A DNA stretch of 20,582 bases, from contig JAZREP010000027.1 in the NCBI GenBank assembly GCA_045660865.1, forward strand, positions 1 to 20,582, written 5' to 3'. Positions 15,805 through 20,582 of this stretch are shown here, piece after piece. The notes beneath the pieces were generated by a model. That model was not told where the DNA came from and did not search any database. It worked only from the letters and a program-made list of their open reading frames with translations. Both the position numbers and the translations under genes were made by a program. The stretch is from CAZRRV01 sp045660865. GTDB taxonomy: Bacteria > Bacillota > Clostridia > Oscillospirales > Acutalibacteraceae. Numbering within the stretch: the stretch's first letter is position 1; each line of letters begins with the position of its first letter.

Positions 15805-16910
15805 ACATAACAACTGTAGAACATTGTGCCGGTTGCCTTGCGTGCCAAGCAGTGTGCCCAAAAAAATGTATCAGCATCACACACGATGCTATCGGGCACG
15901 TGCAACCTGTTGTAGATAGCGATATATGCATAGATTGCAGTTTGTGCGCCAAAATATGCCCGGAGATAACCCCATTGGAACTATCTCCGATGCAACAAGT
16001 TTATGCAGCTTGGGACAAGAACGAGGAGGCACGCAAAAAAAGTTCCAGCGGCGGGCTTGCAACACTAATTTCGCAACAAGTAATAAAAGAAGGAGGCGTT
16101 GTCTATGGCAGCGCATTCCAACCCCCATTAAACATCACACACACACGTTGCGATAGCATTGAAGCACTCGAAAAATTAAGAGGCTCAAAATATGTGCAAA
16201 GTGACACCGGCGGTTGCTGGAAACAACTGCGAACCGACATAAAAGAGGGCAAAAAAGTTCTATTCATTGGCACGCCCTGCCAAGTGGCAGCTGCACGCCG
16301 CATATGCAAAGAGAGCGAAATGCTATACACCATCGACCTAATATGTCACGGCGTTCCCTCAATGGAAATGATAAAGAAGAGCCTGCCCGCCTCCATTGAT
16401 TATGCTCAGATAGCAAACATCACATTCCGAGACAGCACCGACTTCAAAATAAAAATCCTTGACAACGAGAATAAAACGATATACACTCGTCCACTGCACA
16501 AAGATTGGTATCTCAAAGGATTTTTCACCGCACTATTTTATCGAGACAGTTGCTACAACTGCAAATATGCCAAGGGCGACAGAATTGGCGACATCACACT
16601 CGGTGACTTTTGGGGCGTAAAAGAGAGCGTAATAAACACCGACACCGACAATGGTATATCGGCAGTGTGTGTAAACACAGACAAAGGAGGTCGATTGGTA
16701 GAATCCATTCACACACAAGTCAATATTGTAGAGCGCGATGTTGCCGAGGTAAAGAAGGAGAACAAGCAGCTAAATCATCCATCGAAAAAGAGCATACGCA
16801 CAAACCTGTTCAAGAAGCTGATAAGAATCTTCAAATTCAACACAGCCGTTAAATTGTGCCTGCCCGAAATTACCATAAAAAGCTACATAACAAGTATAAT
16901 TAAAAGATAA
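15801..16910 (+). CDS. Ferredoxin-domain F420 hydrogenase/dehydrogenase beta-subunit-like protein (copy 2)
   Basis: A 369-residue iron-sulfur protein with two [4Fe-4S] motifs, C9-x2-C12-x2-C15-x3-C19-P and C43-x2-C46-x2-C49-x3-C53-P. It then has KSSSGGLATLISQ, LRGSKYVQSDTGG, VLFIGTPCQVAAARRIC, IDLICHGVPS and the C-terminal CYNCKYAKGDRIGDITLGDFWG. It shares every block with copy 1 but lacks the repeat-bearing insert, so this is probably the more typical form. Its ATG overlaps the stop of the pyruvyl transferase-like gene by 4 bp. The close pairing in both operons suggests the two proteins act on the same intermediate, but the reaction of the Fe-S protein is not known. Confidence 0.86.
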   Translation: MNITTVEHCAGCLACQAVCPKKCISITHDAIGHVQPVVDSDICIDCSLCAKICPEITPLELSPMQQVYAAWDKNEEARKKSSSGGLATLISQQVIKEGGVVYGSAFQPPLNITHTRCDSIEALEKLRGSKYVQSDTGGCWKQLRTDIKEGKKVLFIGTPCQVAAARRICKESEMLYTIDLICHGVPSMEMIKKSLPASIDYAQIANITFRDSTDFKIKILDNENKTIYTRPLHKDWYLKGFFTALFYRDSCYNCKYAKGDRIGDITLGDFWGVKESVINTDTDNGISAVCVNTDKGGRLVESIHTQVNIVERDVAEVKKENKQLNHPSKKSIRTNLFKKLIRIFKFNTAVKLCLPEITIKSYITSIIKR

Positions 16911-18026
16911 ATGCCCAATATGAAAAAACTCCTTATATTCCACCCCACCATTGCACCCTATCGCATAGATTTTTTCAACGACCTATATAAAGCGTTTGAC
17001 ACACGCATATGTTTGCGATATCGCAACCTTAAATCCCAGAAATTCGATTACGATAAAATTGCCGCGCAATTCGAATTTGAGCCTGTGTATATGGAAGAGG
17101 GCATAAAAATAGGCCGTCGCACACTTGCTAAAGGATTCTGGAAAAACTTGGATGAATTCAACCCCGACATTGTGATAGTGGAGGAGTTTAGCATTGGTGC
17201 CGTAATGGTGCTTTTACATCGTTTCCTAAAAAGAAAAAAATACAAAGTAATATCTACCTGCGACGACAGCTACAATATGGTTGCCGAAAACAACGATTTT
17301 TCAAAGGCCCACAAGATGGCACGCAAGATTATTGCTCCACACCTTGACAACATAATACTTGTTGAGCCCAAGGTTGCCGAGTGGTACAAAGGAAAATATG
17401 GAACAGGAACATTCTTCCCCATAATCAAGCCCGACGAGAAGGCGCGTGCCGAGTATGCAAGAATAATTGCGCAAAGCAACGACACTGCTCACAAGCATAA
17501 CCTCATTGGCAAAAAGATATTTCTATTTGTAGGCCGGTTGGTTGCAATAAAAAACATAGAAGCTGCAATACGTGCCTTTTCCACTCTCGACCAAAAGGAT
17601 AATGTCTTTGTAATTGTAGGTGATGGCCCCGAAAGAGAACAGTTGCAACAAACAGCCAAGGAATTAAATGCCAACTGCATATTCACCGGGCGCCTCGAAG
17701 GTGATGAGTTGAACCAATGGTATAACATTGCACAAATATTCATTTTGCCAAGCTACTTAGAGCCCTTTGGAGCAGTAACCAATGAAGCCCTCCTTGCCGG
17801 TTGCAAAGCACTTGTTTCCGAGAAAGCAGGCTCGCAATGCCTTGTAAAAGACGGAGTGAATGGCTACACATTCAATCCTTATGACATAAACGACATTGCA
17901 AGCAAAATGCAAACAGCGGCAAGCGAGGTTACCACATTGGAGAGTGTAACACTAAAAAAGAATAATATGCAATGCAGCTACAATGAACTTATTAAAAAGT
18001 TAATAGAATTGCTTAATAACCTATAA
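16911..18026 (+). CDS. GT4-family glycosyltransferase (GT-B fold)
   Basis: 371 residues in the GT-B fold. The N-terminal half begins KLLIFHPTIAPYRIDFFNDL, the usual acceptor-domain opening. The C-terminal half has LFVGRLVAIKNIEAAIRAF (from about 204), VIVGDGPEREQL, CIFTGRLEGDEL and the catalytic E-x7-E motif EPFGAVTNE (E284, E292), followed by SEKAGSQCLVKDGVNG. This identifies a retaining GT4 enzyme that adds a sugar from a nucleotide donor to the lipid-linked repeat unit at the cytoplasmic face. Donor and acceptor cannot be deduced. The first ATG directly follows the stop of the Fe-S gene; a second ATG at 16920 (MKKLLIF) is an equally good start and would shorten the protein by three residues. 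Confidence 0.9.
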   Translation: MPNMKKLLIFHPTIAPYRIDFFNDLYKAFDTRICLRYRNLKSQKFDYDKIAAQFEFEPVYMEEGIKIGRRTLAKGFWKNLDEFNPDIVIVEEFSIGAVMVLLHRFLKRKKYKVISTCDDSYNMVAENNDFSKAHKMARKIIAPHLDNIILVEPKVAEWYKGKYGTGTFFPIIKPDEKARAEYARIIAQSNDTAHKHNLIGKKIFLFVGRLVAIKNIEAAIRAFSTLDQKDNVFVIVGDGPEREQLQQTAKELNANCIFTGRLEGDELNQWYNIAQIFILPSYLEPFGAVTNEALLAGCKALVSEKAGSQCLVKDGVNGYTFNPYDINDIASKMQTAASEVTTLESVTLKKNNMQCSYNELIKKLIELLNNL

Positions 18027-18060
18027 AAGTTATAATCGTTACAATAAAACATAGCAACAA

Positions 18061-19167
18061 ATGAGCAAACCACGCATACTATTCATAACCCCATTGCCAC
18101 CGCCGGTACACGGCAGTGCTATGGTGAGCCAATACATCAAGGATTGCAAGGAGTTACAAGAGGAGTTCCAATGCGACTTTGTAAACCTATCGACATCCCG
18201 CACAATAGACGAAATTGGCAAAAATTCCATAAAGAAGTATTGGCGATTCTTTATGTCATACTTACTCACATTCTGGAAGCTGCTTACACACCGCTATGCT
18301 CTATGCTACCTTGCAATCACTTGTCACGGGAGCGGTTTCCTTAAAGACGCACCATTTGTGTTGCTATGCAAACTTTTCCGCAGAAAAGTGATTATTCACC
18401 AGCACAACAAAGGAATGAGCAATTGTGTAAACAAGCAACCATACAAATGGTTGCTGCCGCTTGTTTACAAAAACACAAAGGTGATACTGCTATCGTGGTA
18501 CCTATACCCCGACATTGAAAAAATTGTTAAAAAGGAGCAAGTTGTAATATGCCCCAACGGCATACCCGAGGTTTTCGATAAAGAACCGCACTTTGAACGC
18601 AACAATGAAGTTCCACATTTGCTGTTCCTTTCCAACCTTATTCCCAGCAAAGGCGTATATGTACTACTTGATGCCTGTAAAATACTTAAAGAAAAAGGAT
18701 ATAAATTTGTTTGCAACTTCGTAGGTGGCGAGAGTAAGGAGATAACTAAAGCCATATTTGAAGATGAGGTTGCAAAAAGAGGACTCAATGAAAAACTGGT
18801 ATATCACGGCCCACAATACGGCAAGGAGAAAGAGGAACATCTCAAAAAAGCAGACATTTTTGTACACCCCACAAAGAATGATGCATTCCCCCTTGTTCTT
18901 TTAGAGGCAATGCAACATAAATTACCAATAATAACTACTGCTGAAGGTGGTATTCCCGACATCGTCACTCCATTGGTAAACGGGCTCATAACAATGTCGG
19001 CAACAGCCGAAGAATTATCCAATAATGTTGCGCAACTATTAGACGACAGTAATATGCGTAGGCTGTTTGGCGAAAACGGATACAAAATATTCAAAGAAAA
19101 ATTCACAAAGAAACAATTTGAGAATGAGATAACCAAATTGTTAAAAAATGTTATAACGGGGGGGTAA
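18061..19167 (+). CDS. GT4-family glycosyltransferase
   Basis: 368 residues. It starts with ILFITPLPPPVHGSAMVSQY, a glycine-rich opening typical of capsule GT4 enzymes, has VIIHQHNKGM in the acceptor domain, and NLIPSKGVYVLLDACKIL, NFVGGESKE and LVYHGPQYGKEKE in the donor domain. The E-x7-E position reads DAFPLVLLE (D274, E282), so the first glutamate is replaced by aspartate. Then comes TTAEGGIPDIVTPLVNG. The gene starts 34 bp after the previous glycosyltransferase. It ends in seven G (19158-19164) followed at once by TAA; one more G would fuse it in frame to the glycosyltransferase remnant that follows. The end (NEITKLLKN) fits a natural C-terminus, so the gene is probably functional as it stands. 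Confidence 0.88.
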   Translation: MSKPRILFITPLPPPVHGSAMVSQYIKDCKELQEEFQCDFVNLSTSRTIDEIGKNSIKKYWRFFMSYLLTFWKLLTHRYALCYLAITCHGSGFLKDAPFVLLCKLFRRKVIIHQHNKGMSNCVNKQPYKWLLPLVYKNTKVILLSWYLYPDIEKIVKKEQVVICPNGIPEVFDKEPHFERNNEVPHLLFLSNLIPSKGVYVLLDACKILKEKGYKFVCNFVGGESKEITKAIFEDEVAKRGLNEKLVYHGPQYGKEKEEHLKKADIFVHPTKNDAFPLVLLEAMQHKLPIITTAEGGIPDIVTPLVNGLITMSATAEELSNNVAQLLDDSNMRRLFGENGYKIFKEKFTKKQFENEITKLLKNVITGG

Positions 19168-19541
19168 AATATGTTAACTTTATAGGGCCCAAGTACGGAA
19201 GAGAAAAAGAGGCATATTTTGAAAACGCAGATATTTTTGTATTCCCCACATTCTACCATAACGAATGCTTGCCTTTAGTTCTGCTTGAGGTAATGCAGTA
19301 CAAGAAAGCAATTGTAACCACTGACGAAGGAGGTATTCCCGATATTGTTAAAAATGGCATAAATGGCTTCATTTGTAAACGCGAAGATGCCATTTCATTA
19401 GCCAATAGCATAGAAAAACTTATATCAGATAAAAATACGTGCGTTGAATTTGGCGAAAACGGCTACAAGATTTTCAAAGAGAAATTCACACTGAACCAAT
19501 TCAACAAAAATATAACAAACACTTTAAGGAGTATTATATAA
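19168..19541 (+). pseudogene. C-terminal half of another GT4 glycosyltransferase
   Basis: Frame 3 reads YVNFIGPKYGREKEAYFENA, DIFVFPTFYHNECLPLVLLE, VTTDEGGIPDIVKNGINGF and FGENGYKIFKEKFTLNQFN to a stop at 19539-19541. This parallels residues ~245-360 of the preceding glycosyltransferase block by block, including the E-x7-E motif with a true first glutamate. The N-terminal acceptor domain and the start of the donor domain are missing; the first ATG near the start of the fragment is not in frame, and the 90-codon ORF from 19269 would lack the nucleotide-binding core. It probably came from a tandem paralogue shortened by deletion or recombination. Its last codons overlap a truncated tail-like gene on the other strand, which marks a second junction. 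Confidence 0.82.
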
Positions 19542-19743
19542 TAACAAAGGCGTACCCAACGTTTGTACTCCTCCCACGCTTGCAGCTCGGCAGCCCCACA
19601 TCGCAGTTGCTATGCTCCACCTCCACCGCATAACAAGCAGGGGAAAGAATTTTATTGAGGCTGTCCTCACTCTTGAGAGCAGCATTGTTGCCATCGGCAA
19701 TGGATTTGTACCTCACCGCCATTTGATTACTTTGCTTGTTCAT
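19534..19743 (-). pseudogene. Truncated second copy of the tail-fibre-like gene (5' end only)
   Basis: From ATG at 19743-19741 the minus strand reads MNKQSNQMAVRYKSIADG and continues to VEVEHSNCDVGLP. By eye, about 33 of the first 52 residues equal those of the full gene at 14156-11820, and the first 57 bp match at about 47 positions. After GLP the similarity ends; 16 unrelated residues follow to a stop at 19536-19534. The full protein has 778 residues, so more than 90% is missing. Upstream of the ATG a GCAACCT block and a -7-like element are also shared with the full gene. The two copies have the same orientation and lie 5.6 kb apart, with operon 2 between them. Confidence 0.8.
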
Positions 19744-19907
19744 AGTCTTTTTTGTGACAAAAGTAAGGCTGTGTGCAGCAGGCAAGGTTGCCATATTGCC
19801 ACATTGGTAAAATGGCACGGGTATAATTGTTATTTTTGCAACTCGGCGCAAAGGGGTTGGTTATATTGCAATTACACTCCCCTCCGTCACTGACAAGGCC
19901 CTCTGGG

Positions 19908-20002
19908 CACTCCTTTGATTGTATCCAAGTTGCTTGCGCTCGCGGTGAAATATCAAGCAAGCTTGTATTTCGCTCGCTTAAACGCAACTTTGTGAAGTTA
20001 AA
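19908..20002 (+). repeat. 95-bp direct repeat, copy 1
   Basis: From CACTCCTTTGATTG to TGTGAAGTTAAA the 95 bp match 20019-20113 at all positions but one (C at 19962, T at 20073). The repeat contains its own inverted elements, TTGCTTG/CAAGCAA and GAAATA/TATTTC around a CAAGCTTG palindrome. A REP-like extragenic element is the likeliest explanation. Confidence 0.9.
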
Positions 20003-20018
20003 TATTGGTGCTAAAGCA

Positions 20019-20113
20019 CACTCCTTTGATTGTATCCAAGTTGCTTGCGCTCGCGGTGAAATATCAAGCAAGTTTGTATTTCGCTCGCTTAAACGCAACT
20101 TTGTGAAGTTAAA
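20019..20113 (+). repeat. 95-bp direct repeat, copy 2
   Basis: Second copy, 111 bp after the first, with a 16-bp spacer (20003-20018). The single change (T at 20073) breaks the central CAAGCTTG palindrome present in copy 1. Near identity implies a recent duplication or active exchange between copies. Confidence 0.9.
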
Positions 20114-20270
20114 ACTTCAGTCGTCGCAAAATTTATGCAAGCGAGTGTAACGCAAATTTATTTGCAGGTTACTCAACGAGCGCAGCTAAATTTCGCAAGG
20201 CAGTGCAACGCTCGCCCGCGTTGCCCCCTCGCAAAGCGAGTGGCGGAGTTGTTAAAGCTATAATAACTCT

Positions 20271-20360
20271 GCCCCTTTCTAAGGGGAAGTACGCGTAGCG
20301 GGAAGGGGATGGCTTCGCTTGTTTGCAATCAAGGGGGAGTGGCTGAAAGCCGAGGGGGAT
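20271..20360. repeat. G-rich extragenic repeat of REP type
   Basis: It begins with a hairpin CCCCTT-TCT-AAGGGG (20272-20286) and continues with GCGGGAAGGGGATGG, AAGGGGGAGTGGCTGAAAG and CCGAGGGGGAT. I recall similar blocks of spaced G runs between genes in many Bacteroidales genomes. No coding function is apparent. Confidence 0.5.
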
Positions 20361-20470
20361 AAAATGTTTGAAACTTATGTTTTAATTCTTCGGTGGCGCT
20401 GTAGTTGCTTTCTATTAAATTCCCGGTGCTATTCCTCCGCTCTTCTCTCGTTTAGTAGAATTTCTTTTAT

Positions 20471-20493
20471 GTTCTTTCGTCACGCGAAAGAAC
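20471..20493. repeat. Inverted repeat at the right edge
   Basis: GTTCTTTCG (20471-20479) and CGAAAGAAC (20485-20493) form a perfect 9-bp stem with a 5-nt loop TCACG. From memory, this hairpin with following ACCAAAGCG is a frequent extragenic element in Bacteroidales. There is no T run, so it is more likely a dispersed repeat than a terminator. Confidence 0.5.
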
Positions 20494-20582
20494 CAAAGCG
20501 CCGGCACAGAGATTCGCGATTCAAACAAAGCTTTGCGTACACGGTCGCTTTGTTTTCGCCGTTGTTGTCTTTACGCGGCAAA

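Larger units (their letters stand above)
19744..20582. other. Repeat-rich region without a convincing gene
   Basis: I find no protein-like ORF here. The longest minus-strand frame (19727-20098) is made of two translated copies of a 95-bp repeat, and the plus-strand frames are shadows of the same repeats. The region holds the upstream part of the truncated tail-like gene, the 95-bp direct repeat, a G-rich repeat at 20271-20360, a small stem CTCGC-AAA-GCGAG at 20228-20240 and a hairpin at 20471-20493. It looks like extragenic repeats gathered at the edge of a locus. Confidence 0.6.

Noticed and set aside
19534..19600. Another minus-strand frame in the truncated tail-like gene reading AELQAWEEYKRWVRLCY
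   Set aside because: It recalls a motif of phage tail assembly proteins, but it is only about 25 codons long after a stop, so I could not support a separate gene fragment.
19727..20098. Minus-strand ORF of 123 codons with a repeated 25-residue block
   Set aside because: The repeated block is the translated 95-bp DNA repeat; the frame has no other protein-like content.
1..20582. tRNA or rRNA genes and insertion-sequence transposases
   Set aside because: None were recognised on either strand; the repeats found are not flanking a transposase gene.

Overview
The window looks like a capsule or exopolysaccharide biosynthesis region from a member of the Bacteroidales (phylum Bacteroidota). Three places match the Bacteroidales sigma-factor promoter exactly (TTTG, 20 bp, TAnnTTTG). 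Start codons mostly lack a Shine-Dalgarno sequence and sit behind A-rich stretches. The enzymes are of the kinds usual in Bacteroidales capsule loci. The genus cannot be decided from the sequence.

Layout. Positions 1-1096 hold the tail end of an upstream gene, a perfect palindrome, three decayed ~102-bp repeats, a promoter-to-terminator unit that looks like a small RNA, a second strong promoter, and the last ~52 codons of a lost UDP-glucose 6-dehydrogenase gene. Positions 1097-6780 are polysaccharide operon 1: Wzx-type flippase, ferredoxin/F420-dehydrogenase-beta-like protein, polysaccharide pyruvyl transferase-like protein, serine-acetyltransferase-like protein (frameshifted in a G run) and an EpsG/Wzy-type polymerase. 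Positions 6882-11573 encode a 1563-residue protein with a degenerate metallo-beta-lactamase-like N-terminus, a long beta-rich middle, coiled coils around a hydrophobic helical segment, and a TPR-like end; I do not recognise the full architecture. After it come a sigma-factor-like remnant and a 30-bp palindrome. A phage-tail-fibre-like gene follows on the minus strand (11820-14156). Positions 14491-19541 are operon 2 behind its own promoter: a second pyruvyl transferase-like protein, a second F420-beta-like protein, two GT4 glycosyltransferases and the C-terminal half of a third. The last kilobase has a truncated second copy of the tail-fibre 5' end, a 95-bp direct repeat and other extragenic repeats, but no convincing intact gene.

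How the genes fit together. Cytoplasmic glycosyltransferases and modifying enzymes (acetyl and pyruvyl transferases, and the Fe-S protein of unknown reaction) would build a lipid-linked repeat unit. The flippase would move it across the inner membrane and the EpsG-like protein would polymerise it. No initiating sugar-phosphate transferase, Wza/Wzc export genes or UpxY/UpxZ-type regulators lie in the window, so the full locus must extend beyond it or depend on genes elsewhere.

The most striking points are the unclassified 1563-residue protein, the tail-fibre gene whose 5' end recurs as a fragment so that operon 2 lies between two direct copies, the repeated pairing of F420-beta-like and pyruvyl-transferase genes, two G-tracts exactly at frame breaks, and small palindromic repeats inside coding sequence. 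Together with several gene remnants they suggest a locus repeatedly rebuilt by recombination.
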